64,000 bases of DNA from Erinaceus europaeus (GCF_950295315.1 NC_080164.1:107345587-107409586), one strand, 5' to 3'; positions 34,863 to 45,701 are shown, counted from the stretch's first letter. Translations and numbers: made by a program. The notes: generated by a model not told the origin, from the letters alone.

Positions 34863-35189
34863 AAAATTCATGTTAAGTGAAATAAATCAGAAACAGAAGG
34901 ATGAATATGGGATGATCTCACTCTCATGCAGAAGTTGAAAAACAAGATCAGAAGAGAAAACACATGTAGAACCTTAACTGGAGTTGGTGTAGTGCATCAA
35001 AGTAAAAGACTCTGTGGTTGTGTGTGGGAGAATACAGGACCATAAAGGATGAAAGAGGCCTCATTGGCGGTTGTATTGTTATATGGAAAACTGGGAAATA
35101 TTATGCATGTACAAACTATTGTATTTACTGTCAAATGTAAAACATTAATTCCCCAAGAATTTTTTTTTTAAAAAAAAAGAAAGGAAGAG

Positions 35190-35405
35190 AAGGCAGGATC
35201 ATAGAGAAAATGAGTAATTATATACAAATATAGACATATAGTTATGGAAATAATAGTCAACCCATATCTGTGACCTTGGGAGAACAACTGCAGTTTCTAA
35301 TGGAGGGAACGAGGATACAAACTTTGGTGGTAGGAACAGTGGGGAATAATATCCCTGTATCACATAATTTTATAAATCAATAGTAAATCACTAATAAAAT
35401 AAAAT
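35190..35405 (+). mobile_element. Old L1 3' end
   Basis: Shows the older type A terminal pattern: CTAATGGAGGGA, CTTTGGTGGTAGGAAC, then TAAATCACTAATAAAATAAAA. It directly follows the type B tail, so this is the fourth L1 3' end in a row. Confidence 0.65.
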
Positions 35406-35510
35406 TTTTAGGAAAGAAAAAAAAAGAAAATTGAGAGAAGATCCCCCACATGAAGCCCCTACATACTTGTTTATCCATTTTACAATATGGTCTCTCCTTT
35501 TTTGAGGTGG

Positions 35511-35648
35511 AGGAGAAAGGAGGAGGAGGAGGAGAAGGAAAAGGAGAAGAAGAAGAAGAAGAAGAAGAAGAAGAAGAAGAAGGAGAAGGAGAAGGAGAAG
35601 GAGAAGAAGAAGTAGAGGAAGAAGAAGAAAAAGACGGAAAGAGAGCGA

Positions 35649-35696
<48 letters not shown>

Positions 35697-35716
35697 GAGG
35701 GAGGAAGAAGAAGAAG
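35511..35716 (+). repeat. Purine tract (GGA, GAA, GAAA)n
   Basis: About 205 bases almost wholly A and G: GGA/GAA triplets, then (GAAA)n at 35645-35695, then GAA again. Few pyrimidines break it. Confidence 0.97.
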
Positions 35717-35767
35717 TAAAAGCACATATGCTCTTGACTATAGGGGAAGCTTAAAAGTGATGGGGTG

Positions 35768-36037
35768 GGGGTGGGGTCGGCCGGTAGCGTAGTGGGTCAA
35801 GTGTACAGTACAAGGACTAATGTAGGAACCCATTTCGAGCCCCCAGCTCCCCACCTACAGGGGAGTCACTTCACACGAGGTGAAGCAGGTCTGCAGGTGT
35901 TGATCTTACTCTCCTCCTCTCTGTCTTCTCTCTCCATTTCTCTCTGTCCTATCCAACAATGACGACATCTAACAGCAATAATAACTACAACAACAATAAA
36001 AAACAACAAGGGCAACAAAAAGGAAAATAAATTTTAA
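35768..36037 (+). mobile_element. SINE, long type
   Basis: CGGTAGCGTAGTGGGTCAAG head; tail ACAACAAGGGCAACAAAAAG. Target-site duplication AAAAGTGAT at 35753-35761 and 36038-36046. Confidence 0.9.
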
Positions 36038-36046
36038 AAAAGTGAT

Positions 36047-36470
36047 CATGGGAAAAATCTTTCTGGGAATAATTCCCACCACCTCAAAACATAGCTGGGG
36101 GACAGGAGTCACAGTGTTTTTGTTGATGGCATGAATGAATGAAAGCTCCTGTCTGGTGATGATTATGTAAGACCATGGTGATTGGCTAAGACTATCACCC
36201 CCACACTCTGCTAGACAGACCACAAAAGAGCCACTATCTTATTTGGCCACAGAATAGCTTCACATTGTAAATGTAGAATGTACCGAAGACCACACATATT
36301 CTTTTTTTTATATTTGCTTATAGCTTGTCTTTGTTTTATTTCATTGCTGTATTAGAGATCTATGCTGAGGCACTTATATGACAGCTATTCATTGGTTTTA
36401 AAATAAGAAACTCATTAAATGTGACCATAAAATTTTTCATGAGAATTAATCTTTTCTTTCTTCTACTCCT
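36047..36470. other. Unique sequence
   Basis: Nothing recognised beyond AT-rich DNA. Confidence 0.5.
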
Positions 36471-36473
36471 TTT

Positions 36474-36790
36474 TTTTTTTTTTTTTTTGCCTCCAGGGTT
36501 ATTGCTGGGGCTCAGTGCCTACACTACAAATCCACTGCTCCTGGAGGTCATTTATTTCCCCATTTTTGTTGTTGTTGTTGTTATTGTTGTGGGATAGGAG
36601 AGAGAGAAATTGAGAGAGGAGTGGAAGACAGAAAGGGGGAGAGAAAGATAGACACCTGCAGACCTGCTTCACTGTTTATGCAGCAACCCTCCTGCAGGTG
36701 GGGGGCTGGGGGCTGGAACTGGGATCCTTGTGCTTGTCTTTGTGCTTCGTAATATGTGCACTTAACCTGGTGTGCTATTGCCTGACCCTC
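36474..36790 (-). mobile_element. SINE, T3 type
   Basis: GCCTCCAGGGTTATTGCTGG, TGTTGTTGTTGTTATTGTTG, CACCTGCAGACCTGCTTCAC, GTGTGCTATTGCCTGACCCT. Confidence 0.9.
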
Positions 36791-37104
36791 TTAGCCATTT
36801 TTACACACACATGCACACACACAGTACTCAATGAGAAGGGACTGGTTTAACAGAAAAGAGTGCCAATGTGGCTCCTTTATTCAATATATTGCCATAAATT
36901 GTATACAAAGTATCTGAGAACAACTTTAACACCAGTGGACTGAGTTGGGAGAAAGAGAACAAGTTCAATAAACACTTCAAATACCCTCCCTTACTAATAC
37001 CTCAGACCTCCTTCATAGTAGTTCCTTCAAGTTTATGTGCAATGTAGAATCCAAACCACAAAAGATTTTTACTGTTACATGAACATCCTTCCTGCTGGAA
37101 TCAG
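36791..37104. other. Unique sequence
   Basis: Short CA-rich start (36800-36823), otherwise nothing recognised. Confidence 0.5.
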
Positions 37105-37300
37105 GGAAAGTGTCTCCTGTGGAGTCCACATGTTCCCAAGTACAAGGACATGGGTTCAAGCCCCTGGTCCCCACTTACAAGGGGAGAAGCTCCACAAAGG
37201 GGAACAATGTTGTTCTCTCTCCCTCTCTCTCTGTCTCTATTAGAAAGGAAGGGAAAAAAAAACACTAAAGAAAGAATTGCCACTAAGAATGGTGACTTCA
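37105..37300 (+). mobile_element. SINE, short/T3-like, diverged
   Basis: GGGTTCAAGCCCCTGGTCCC, CT-rich body, then AAGAATTGCCACTAAGAATG resembling the start of the T3 block. Confidence 0.65.
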
Positions 37301-37787
37301 TTCTATAAATCCATTCTCTCCTTTTTCACTGTGAGCAATTTGCTTGGCCATGCACAGTTTAGAACATCATGCACTAGTCACTCATGAAGAACCTGCAATG
37401 TGAACACATGTGAATAAAGACGTCCTTATTCAATAACTGCCAAACACAATCGTATCTTTTCACCTCAGTAGCATGGCCTAACCATTGGAATGGGAATGAC
37501 ATGGATTTTCTCAAACTCACAGCGGCAAATCACAACAGGTCCAGCATTCAAGTCTCTATTTAAATATTTACTTGACAGCTTGAATTTGATCAGTGGCACA
37601 AATATTAACCGACTTCCCTGAAATGGTCAGTAGGCCGCTGGTCATTCCTTCCACTAAGAACAAAGCTCCAATGGAAAGCAGCTTGGTCAGCAGCAATTTC
37701 TCAATGGCCACCAGTGTCCTTTAGTGAGAAACAGAAGGACCAAGCCCCTGTGTCACCACAAGAGAATACTAAGAAGGCTGTGCCCAT
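37301..37787. other. Unique sequence
   Basis: No repeat or coding signal seen. Confidence 0.5.
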
Positions 37788-37950
37788 CCCCACCAGCAGG
37801 GGGTGGGAGAAGGTTCAAGTGTGGTGAACTAGTGCTGTAGGTCTCGCTCTCTCTCTCCCTCTCCCCTCCTTCCCTATTTCCCCTTGGCTTTCAATTTCTT
37901 TGTCTCTATCCAAAATAAATAAAAATAAAAGTAAAAGTAAAAGGTTGCAC
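37788..37950 (+). mobile_element. SINE, short type, head missing
   Basis: Begins in the CACCAGCAGGGGG region; GGTGAACTAGTGCTGTAGG; TCTATCCAAAATAAATAAAA tail. Confidence 0.75.
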
Positions 37951-38039
37951 CCAAGGGTTGAGATTTCATCAGCTGATACACTTTGCTGCTTTTATAAGGA
38001 CATTCTTGAGTTGCATGTGCATTTTTTATTGTTTTCCTT

Positions 38040-38285
38040 CTTTTAAAAAAATTTGTACTAGTGATTTAATAACTACTAACAAGATTGTAATACAACAAGG
38101 GTACAAGTCCATACAGTTCCCACCACCAGAGTTCTGTGTTCCATCCCCTCCACTGGAAACTTCCCTATTCTTTATCCCTCTGGGAGAATGGGCCAAGATT
38201 CTCTATGGGGTGCAGAAGGTGGGAGTTCTGGCTTCTGTAATTGCCTTTCCATTGGATATGGGCATTGGCGTGTGGATCCATGTGT
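38040..38285 (-). mobile_element. L1 type A 3' end, older variant
   Basis: Complement of the old type A terminus: ACAAGATTGTAATACAACAA, GGGTACAAGTCCATACAG, CTATTCTTTATCCCTCTGGG, TCTATGGGGTGCAGAAGGTG. The (GT)n at 38287-38311 follows directly. Confidence 0.82.
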
Positions 38286-38326
38286 GCATGTGCGTGTGTG
38301 TGTGTGTGTAAAAATGGCTAAGGGGG

Positions 38327-38470
38327 TTGGGCGATAGCACACCCAGGTTAAGTGCACATATTACGAAGCACAAAGACCAGCGCAAGGATCCCAGTTCCAG
38401 CCCCCAGCTCCCCACCTGCAGGAGGGTTGCTTCATAAACAGTGAAGCAGTTCTGCAGGTATCTATCTTTT
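38327..38470 (+). mobile_element. SINE, long type, tail missing
   Basis: GGGCGATAGCACACCCAGGT head to GCAGGTATCTATCTTT, then cut. Confidence 0.8.
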
Positions 38471-38504
38471 GTTGATGAACACCCACTCGATATAAAGAGA
38501 ACAG

Positions 38505-38722
38505 GGGGGCAGGTTGTGGTGCACCTGATTGAGCGCACATGTTACAATGAGCAAGGGCCCAGGTTCGAGCCCCCAGTCCCTGCCTGCAGGGGAAAAGCTT
38601 TGTAAGTGGTGAAGCAGGGCTGCAGGTCTCTGTCTTGTCTCTCTATCTCTCTATCCCCCCTTCCCTTTCAATTTCTGGCTGCCTCTATCCAATAAATAAG
38701 TAAAAATAATTAAAAAGATGTA
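38505..38722 (+). mobile_element. SINE, short type
   Basis: GGTGCACCTGATTGAGCGCA, B box GGTTCGAGCCCCC, CTATCCAATAAATAAGTAAA. Confidence 0.88.
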
Positions 38723-39334
38723 AATAAAAAGGAGAGGACTACCACGCAGTTAATCATTAAACATTAAAACTGAAATAGATTCATCAAGTCAAGCCAGGTG
38801 AGGTAACTGGTGAAAGAGCTGGACTGCTAGAGTGCAGAACTTGCAATCTCAGTGAGGATATACATGCTTCTTAAATCATGGTCCTGCAAAGCAAACAAAC
38901 ACTGCCTTTATAACTTAGTCATGTTAGCATCCTTGAATCATCATCTCTCGTGTAGACTCTCTCAACTGTTCAGAAAGTCCAGCTTCTGACATAGATGTGA
39001 ATCACTGAGTGAGAATGTACTTTAGCACTAATTGGGTAAGAGAAAGGCAAATATATTTAGTACTTAGTTGCTCTCTCAGCCCGCTGCAGAACCGTTCATT
39101 TGACAAATATTTATTTAGTCCTCACAGCCTATCAGACCCTACTCAGCACTGGCAGTGAGAGCAGAATTCCTGGGGGAATCCACCACTAGGCCCTGTCCAG
39201 CACAGAGGCAGACTGCTCCAAACAGTGCATCTCTATTAATCAGATCTGGTTTCCAGAGCCAGGTAGACATTTGGATTTGGGGGTTGTACAGTGTCTGACA
39301 TGACACCAGATGCCAAGAAGTAAAGGATTAGTTT
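38723..39334. other. Unique sequence
   Basis: A weak tRNA-SINE-like scrap near 38796-38860; otherwise nothing recognised. Confidence 0.5.
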
Positions 39335-39645
39335 TTTTTTCTCCTTTTTCTTTCATTTTCTTTCTTTCTTTTTTCTTTTTCCTTCAGGATTATTGCTAGA
39401 GCTCAGTGCCAATCCACTGTTCCTGGCAGGCAGTTTTCCATTTTACTGGATAGGACAGAGAGAAATTGAGAGAGGAGGGAAAACTGAGAGGGAGAGACAA
39501 TGATAGACACCTGCAGACCTGCTTCACCATTTTTGAAGCGTCCTACCTGTAGGTGGGGAACTGGGGGCTCGAACCCAGATCCTTGAATGGGTCCTTGCAC
39601 TTAGTACTATGTTTGTTTAACCGGTGCGCCAATGCCCGACCCCCA
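39335..39645 (-). mobile_element. SINE, T3 type
   Basis: CAGGATTATTGCTAGAGCTC, ACTGGATAGGACAGAGAGAA, CGGTGCGCCAATGCCCGACC. Confidence 0.88.
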
Positions 39646-39709
39646 AAGATCAGTATTTCTACAGAAAAACAAACAATAGCAGCAAAATGAAACTAAACAA
39701 AAATCTCTA

Positions 39710-39827
39710 AGAGCCGGGTGGTGGTGCACCTGGTTGAGCACACACATTACAGTGCCCAAGGACCCAGTTGAAGTCCCAGGTTCCTGCAGGGGGGGAAGCT
39801 TCAGGAGCTGTGAAGCAGGGCTGCAAG

Positions 39828-39861
<34 letters not shown>

Positions 39862-39922
39862 TTCCACTCAATTTCCTCGACTTTATCCAAAATAAATAAA
39901 TAAACAAATATTAAAAAAACAA
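39710..39922 (+). mobile_element. SINE, short type
   Basis: GCCGGGTGGTGGTGCACCTG head, (CT)n body, CCAAAATAAATAAATAAACA tail. Confidence 0.88.
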
Positions 39923-40161
39923 ACTCTAATCTCATTAGAGAGTACATGCATAGATGTTTTCACAAGCAGTGCAAGATAATGACTTTAGAATATAAGTGAC
40001 AGCTCAAAGGGTGCCTAGCATTCATTGTAGGTTACAGATTTCATACAAAGTCTTTTTCCTTTGAAAAAGTTGTTTTGGATGGGCGTGGCATGGAACAATA
40101 CACTGTAATCTTAAAATATCGTGACCCCCTACTAATCACAAATTTAAAAAACAAAAAGATG

Positions 40162-40455
40162 TTTGGAAGAGAGCTTGTGAAATAGCTCACTTGGAGGTTG
40201 CTTTGCCATGTTTGCAACCTAGGTTCAAGTCTGGCCCCTACCACACTGAAGGAAGTTTTGGTTCTGTGATCTCTCTCTCTCTTCACTTTCTCTGTCTCTA
40301 TCTAAATAAGTAAATAAACAAAAGGTGTTTAGATGAGAGTGAGATCTCTCTCTCTCTCTGTGTGTGTGTCTCTCTCTCTCTCTCTCTTTCTCTGCCTCTT
40401 CACCCTCTCTGTCTCCATCCAAATAAGTAAGTAAAGAAAAGATGTTTTGATGAAA
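40162..40455 (+). mobile_element. SINE, T5 type, tail region duplicated
   Basis: GTGAAATAGCTCACTTGGAG head and GGTTCAAGTCTGG. The CT body plus ATCTAAATAAGTAAATAAA tail (40265-40321) recurs as 40345-40440 with an expanded CT/GT run. Confidence 0.78.
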
Positions 40456-40481
40456 GTGAGAATGAGAGATGCAGACACCCC

Positions 40482-40590
40482 CCCCCCCCATCAGTTCTGG
40501 CATGTGGCAGTGCTGGGGATTGAACCTGGAGCCTTTGGGATGCAGGTTCTGTGCTCCAACAGTGGACTAGCTCCCTGGCCCTCGCCATCC
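40482..40590 (-). mobile_element. SINE, T4-like
   Basis: C-run, GGCAGTGCTGGGGATTGAAC, GGACTAGCTCCCTGGCCC at the head. Confidence 0.7.
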
Positions 40591-41235
40591 CTTTGCCCTT
40601 ATAACTTTCTTCTGTGCCAAGATATGAGGTCAGTTCCAAATGTTTGCATTTTTTAATCTCACTTCTTGAAGAACAGTTTGCTCCCATGTGCATAAAGCAA
40701 AAAGGCAGCAACATAATCCCCCAAGAAGGGCAGTTCAGTCTGTACCTGCTATTCATGCAGGCCAGCCTTCCCCAGCACCCCAGCCAGCCCTCAGGGGATC
40801 TCTCTGCATGGGGTGGGCGTCTCAACTGGGAGGCCCATTCATGTGAGTCCACAGGACTCAGCTGCACCTGCAGGTCAGCCAAGGAAGTCCAAGCCCATGT
40901 TTTCTTACAGGAAGATCAGATCCAAATGTTTTTATCCAGAAAAAGATCAGCTGGAGGAAGCACACACGGAACTAGCCTTGCAGGGTTTAAACTGCAAGTT
41001 AGAAAATAAAACACTATGGTGTTTACATAATCCAATCGGATAGACAAAGAACTATTGTTTGGGTAAATGGTTTCTCAAAGTCTTGTTTGCTGAGCCTCTT
41101 TCTCTATTTTGTATACCTCATAGCCAAACACTGTAGTTAGAGAGATCTAATTACCTAATGACAATTTAAATAGAAGACAGAGACATTTTAAAATAATAGT
41201 AAGAGAAATCTCCCCACTACAATAAAATCATTGCA
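40591..41235. other. Unique sequence
   Basis: Overlapping frames up to 160 codons on both strands (40400-40882 minus, 40614-41009 plus), with no known domain. I see no gene evidence. Confidence 0.5.
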
Positions 41236-41620
41236 AGATTGGAGGATATAGCACATTTGAAAAGTGCATGCCTCCAATTATGGGGTCATGGATTCAAACT
41301 CCAACACCCCATGAGAGGAAAAAAAAAGATGGGGAAGGGGCTAGCAGATAGCACCAATTTCTATTCCTGAAACACCAGAAGCTGCAGGTTCAATCCCCTG
41401 TACCACTTCATGTCAGAGCTAAGTGATGTTCTGGTCTCTCTTTCCTAATAATTTTCCTCTCCTCTCCTCCCCTCTCCTCCCCTCCTCTCCCCTCCCCTCC
41501 CCTCTCCTTTCCTCTCCTCCCTGTCATCCCCTTCCCCTCCCTCCTCCTCCTCCTCCTTCTTTTTCTTCTTTTCTCTCTCTCTCTCTCTCCCCTTCCAAAA
41601 ATAAATCTTTTAAAAAGAAG
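41236..41620 (+). mobile_element. Two tRNA-type SINEs (T5-like, then T4-like)
   Basis: 41236-41325: GGAGGATATAGCACATTTGA and an A-run. 41336-41620: GCTAGCAGATAGCACCAATT, GCAGGTTCAATCCCCTGTAC, then a CTCCT-rich body and AATAAATC. Confidence 0.7.
41455..41600 (+). repeat. (CTCCT)n / CT-rich repeat
   Basis: Pyrimidine tract of CTCCT, CCCCTC and CT units within the T4-like SINE. Confidence 0.93.
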
Positions 41621-41632
41621 CAGCATATTCTG

Positions 41633-41818
41633 GAGAGATAGCATAATGGTTCTGCAAAGGACTTTCATGCCTCAGGCTCTGAGGTCTAGGTTCAATTCTC
41701 AGCACCACCATAAGCAAGAGCTGAGCAGTGTTCTGGTGGGTCTCTCTCTGTCTGTCTCTCTGTATCTCTCTGTCTCTCTCTCTCTCCTCTATCTTTCTCA
41801 CGAAAAATAAGTAAAAAG
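41633..41818 (+). mobile_element. SINE, T4 type, complete
   Basis: AGAGATAGCATAATGGTTCT head, CTTTCATGCCTCAGGCTCTG, CACCACCATAAGCAAGAGCT, CT-rich body, AAAATAAGTAAAA tail. Confidence 0.9.
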
Positions 41819-42125
41819 GGGCCAGGCGGTAGCGCAGTAGGTTAAGTGCACATGGCGCAGAAAAGCAAGGACCAGTGGTGAAGCAGGTCTGCAGGTGTCT
41901 ATCTTTCTCTCCCCTTCTCTATCTTCCCCTCTTCTCTTGATCTCTCTCTGTCCTATCCAGTAACAGTGACAGCAATAACAACAACAATAATAACCACAAC
42001 AACAATAAACAAGGCCAACAAAAGGGAAAAAATGTCCTCCAGGAACAATGGATTCCTAGCGCAGGCACTGAGCCCCAGTGATAACCCTGGAGGCAAAAAA
42101 TTAATTAATTAATTAAAAATAAATA
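41819..42125 (+). mobile_element. SINE, T3 type, B-box region deleted
   Basis: CGGTAGCGCAGTAGGTTAAG head jumps from AAGCAAGGACCAG to TGGTGAAGCAGG, losing about 55 bases including the B box. Ends with the T3 block (CAGTGATAACCCTGGAGGC). Confidence 0.88.
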
Positions 42126-42129
42126 AATA

Positions 42130-42513
42130 AGCAATATTTTTCAAAAATAAAAAGAAGTAGCATAAAAAGGAAACCATTTTGGAAAGTTTTTATTACTACC
42201 ATTAAGTTTAGTTAGGAGTTCTCTGTCAAGATTCTACTCACTTCTAACTGTTCATCCATATCTTAGAAGGGGAACAACCTTATGAATGCAATTGTATGTT
42301 CTCATGAAAATTGTCTCTGAAATGTTGTCTTTGCCCTCAAGCACTATTATGTTAGAGAGCCTTCCTGTAAAGATCTGCAATTTGGCCTATGTGCTACATG
42401 TGTATGTGTCAGGCATCATCAGTGAAGGGCAGTTGTTGGAGACACCGGATTCACAATAAGGCTAGAGGTCCTGCTAACCCTGGCAGTGTGCTGATGCCCT
42501 GTAGCCTGCTCAG
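42130..42513. other. Unique sequence
   Basis: Nothing recognised. Confidence 0.5.
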
Positions 42514-42527
42514 GTGTTAGGGGTATT

Positions 42528-42749
42528 GGGGTTGGGTGTGGGAGCACCTCGTTGAGTGTACATGCTGCAATAAATAAGGACCAGGGTTCAAGCTCCCATT
42601 CCTCACCAACATGGGGAAGCTCTGCGAGTGGTGAATACAGGGCTGTAGGTGTTTCTCTGTCTCCCTCTCTGTCTCACCTTCCCTCTTGATTTCTGGTTGC
42701 CTCTATCCAATAAATAGAAATGATAAAAATTTTAAATGAAATTTAAAAA
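42528..42749 (+). mobile_element. SINE, short type
   Basis: GGTGTGGGAGCACCTCGTTG head; CTATCCAATAAATAGAAATG tail. Target-site duplications GTGTTAGGGGTATT (42514-42527) and GTGTTAGTGGTATT (42750-42763). Confidence 0.9.
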
Positions 42750-42889
42750 GTGTTAGTGGTATTCACACAGCTAGAAAGACACTCAAGTAACTCTTCGATG
42801 TCAATATGAATCTAGATATCAACATCAAGCAGAAGTAACATCTGTTCAAACACATCAAAGAAGCTGAGGGTTTGTTCTGTTTGACTTTG

Positions 42890-43545
42890 CTTAAAAAAAC
42901 AAGAAAAGGTTAACAGACACTTCATCAATGAGGGCTTGCAGAAGACTAAAATGCAGAAAAAAAGGAGTAGGAGATGGAGAAGAAGGAGGAGGAGGAGGAG
43001 GAGAAGAGGAAGAACTTTCCATCTCCCTTTAGCATAGAAAAACGCAAAGCAAAACTCAAACCCTCACCCCTGTGAGAACATCCTGAATGTAAAAGGCCAG
43101 AAACAGCAAGTGCTGTGGAGAAAAGGGGTCCTTCTACACTGGGTGGGGGTAGGCACAAACTTCCTTGGTCCAGGCCTTGTGAAAAACACTTGGAGGATTT
43201 CTCAAGCCACTCAAACAGACCTCCAGTGTAGCTCAGCCATTCCACTCCTAAGAACACAAAAATCGCTAATTCAAAGAGAACAATATACAGCCGTGTCCAC
43301 TATGGATTTATAGAAAACAACCCAAGTATCCCAATATGGCTGATGAGTGGCTTGGGGTGTGGTGCCACACATACATAATAGATGAACAGAGGATGAGAGG
43401 GCGAGGTCTTGTCTTTTCATCTAGATGATGAAACTGGAGGGAATCCTAGTAATGAAATAAATAAATCAGAAGAAGGACAAGCACTGGGTGACCTCACTCA
43501 TATGTAGGACAGAAAGAAGAGATGTGAGTTTTATCAGTAGGAATA
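42890..43545 (+). mobile_element. Old L1 ORF2 C-terminal/3' fragment
   Basis: Degraded order of ORF2-end landmarks: CACCCCTGTGAGAACATCC, CAGAAACAGCAAGTGCTGTG, CATTCCACTCCTAAGAAC, ACAACCCAAGTATCCCAATA, AAATAAATCAGAAGAAGGACA. It contains a (GGA)n run at 42965-43013. More diverged than the type A and B copies. Confidence 0.7.
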
Positions 43546-43756
43546 CTCCAGCTAAAGTATCATCTGTTGATCTTCATTGATTTGTGTTCATATATATATT
43601 TATATTATAGTGATATATTCCATATATTGGAATGTTTTATCATATATCTAAATATGTCCATAAACCATATGCACTCTTTGTGGAATGGCTACACATTGTC
43701 TACATTAGAAGCTCACACTACTCCCATATGTCAGTTTACTTAACATAATGAGCTTT

Positions 43757-43908
43757 TTTGTTTGCTTTTTTTTTTTTTTTTTTTCTCAGAGCACTGCTCA
43801 GCTCTGGCTTATGGTGGTGCGGGGGATTGAACCTGGGGCTTTGGAGCCTCAGGCATGAATCTTTTTTTTTTTTTTTCATAATCTTTATGCTCTCTCCCCA
43901 CACCCTTA
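43757..43908 (-). mobile_element. SINE, T4 type
   Basis: T-run, GCACTGCTCAGCTCTGGCTT, TATGGTGGTGCGGGGGATTG. A second T-run replaces part of the head (43861-43876). Confidence 0.85.
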
Positions 43909-43931
43909 TCAAATGTGTTTTTTTAAGAAGT

Positions 43932-44145
43932 CATATTTTAAAAAATTTTTATTTATTTTGATATTATATTTATTTATTGGATAGAGATAGCCAGAGGGAA
44001 AGGAGGAGATAGAGAGCAAGAGACGCCTGCAACAGTGCTTCACTACTTGCAAAGCTTTCTCCCTGCAGGTGGGGACTGGGTTCACGAACCCAGATCCTTA
44101 AGCATTGTAACACATGCACTCAACCAGACGTGCCACCACGGATAT
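43932..44145 (-). mobile_element. SINE, short type
   Basis: TTATTTATTGGATAGAGATA, GCAAAGCTTTCTCCCTGCAG, CAGACGTGCCACCACGG. Confidence 0.87.
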
Positions 44146-44278
44146 AATGATTCATCTGTGTTGAAATGCACAGATCCAACTTCATTTGCCTGAAGTAATG
44201 TAATTGCATAGCAACTAATTTAGTTATGTATTGTATTGTGGGCTGCTTTTTTTAGAAGGAAGCTTCTGTACTGTGGAG

Positions 44279-44360
44279 TCTCTCTCTCTCTCTCGCTGTG
44301 TGTGTGTGCGCCTTTCTCTCTCTCTCTCTCTCACTCTGTGTGTGTGTGTGTGTGTGTCTC
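44279..44360 (+). repeat. (CT)n/(GT)n compound repeat
   Basis: Alternating CT and GT runs: TCTCTCTCTCTC, GTGTGTGTGT, CT, then (GT)n. Confidence 0.93.
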
Positions 44361-44406
44361 CTTCTCCCTCCTTGCTTCTATGTTAAAAAAAAATGATGCT
44401 ACCAGC

Positions 44407-44626
44407 GCTGGGTGGTGGCACACCTGGTTGACTGCACATGTTACAATACACAAGGACATGGGTTTGAACCCCGATCCCCACCTGCAAGGGGAAAGTTTCA
44501 CAACTGGTAAAGCTGGGCTGCAGGTCTTTCTCTCTCTCTCTCTCTCTCTCTCTGTCACCATCTCCCCTCTTGATTTCTGCCTGTCTCTATCCAATAAATA
44601 AGTAACGATAATAAAAAATTAAAAAT
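44407..44626 (+). mobile_element. SINE, short type
   Basis: GGTGGTGGCACACCTGGTTG head, CTATCCAATAAATAAGTAAC tail. Flanks AATGATGCTACCAGC (44392-44406) and AATGATGCCAGC (44627-44638) look like the target-site duplication. Confidence 0.88.
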
Positions 44627-44910
44627 AATGATGCCAGCTATTATGCATAAATGTAAGTAATTTACAAGTAAGGAAGAAGTCATTATTCAAGTTCTACCTA
44701 GATGTACTATTTTATGAAAGCTCAACACTTCTCAGTAACAAATTACTAACATATTCACAGAGAGATCTTACTGACGAGAGAGGCCAAGTAGCATTTGAAG
44801 CTTCCCCTTTAGTAAGCAGAATATCTAATTTGCACAGAATGGATACTCAAGTCTACAGACTTCGCAGACTCAATAGAGAAGAGCTTCTTATTCCCATAAA
44901 AAATACTTGT

Positions 44911-45701
44911 GTTTTGAGAAACTTTGAGACATACAACTGATTTTCCCCCTCTCATATTAATTAACTACTAATTTATATGTCTACATTTTGCTAGGAGTGT
45001 ACATAAACACCATTCCCACCACCAAAAGACTGTGACTCATCCCTCCCGCCCACTCCCACCCCCCACTGGCCCAGGAAGCTGCATGTCTACCCCTCACCAC
45101 AGGGTTTTTACTTTGGTGCCCTACTTACAATTTGATCAGGTCCTGCTTTTAGTTTCCCTTTCAGATCTTCTTAGTCAACTTCTGTTGATGAGTGGGATCA
45201 TCCCATACTCATCTTTATCTTTCTGACTTAGTTAACTTAACATAATTTCTCCTAACACTTCCTCTCAACTATTCCAAGCTTGGGATCCATGATTGCTCAA
45301 CAAATTGTTTGGCTTCGTATGTTAACTCTCTTTTCAATCACCAGGTTCCAGATGCCACCAGGATGCTGGCCAGGCTTCCCTGGATTGAAGACCGCACCAA
45401 TGTGTCCTGGAGCTCAGCTTCCCCAGAGACACACCTTACTAGGGAAAGAGAGAGGCAGACTTGGAGTATGGACTGACCAGTCAACCCCCATGTTCAGCGG
45501 GGAAGCAATTACAGAAGCCAGACCTTCTACCTTCTGCAACCCTCAAGGACCCTGGGTCCATGCTCCCAGAGGGCTAGAGAATGGGAAAGCTATCATGGGA
45601 GGGGGTGGGTTATGGAGATTGGGTGGTGGGAATTGTGTGGAGTTGTACACCTCCTACCTTATGATTTTGTTCATTAATCCTTTCTTAAATAAAAAATTTA
45701 A
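44911..45701. mobile_element. LINE-1 3' fragment with 5' inversion (twin priming)
   Basis: 44911-45247 is the reverse complement of the full-length L1 segment 62899-63234. 45248-45701 is the direct copy from 63862 to a type A tail (TTTCTTAAATAAAAAATTT). Reference bases 63235-63861 are absent. A perfect 13-base duplication AAAAAATACTTGT flanks the whole (44898-44910 and 45702-45714). This is the classic product of twin-primed L1 integration. Confidence 0.93.

Larger units (their letters stand above)
29940..35170 (+). mobile_element. Damaged LINE-1 with nested SINE and L1 3' ends (type B)
   Basis: Plus-strand L1: presumed 5'UTR 29940-30706, ORF1 relic 30707-31948, ORF2 relic from ATG at 32005 to 34207, and a type B 3' end at 34863-35170. 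Right after the ORF2 start (about 32020-32035) the sequence jumps to the reverse transcriptase region, so about 1.6 kb, including the whole endonuclease, is missing compared with the copy at 59149. A long-type SINE sits in ORF1 (31572-31858). A type A 3' segment (34208-34862) replaces about 35 bases of the ORF2 end. The 5' limit is uncertain. Confidence 0.85.

Noticed and set aside
35377..35727. Serine/phenylalanine-rich and glutamate-rich frames
   Set aside because: Pure translation of a purine/pyrimidine simple repeat.
40400..41009. Overlapping open frames of 131-160 codons on both strands
   Set aside because: Overlap on opposite strands, include a SINE fragment, and show no recognisable protein feature.
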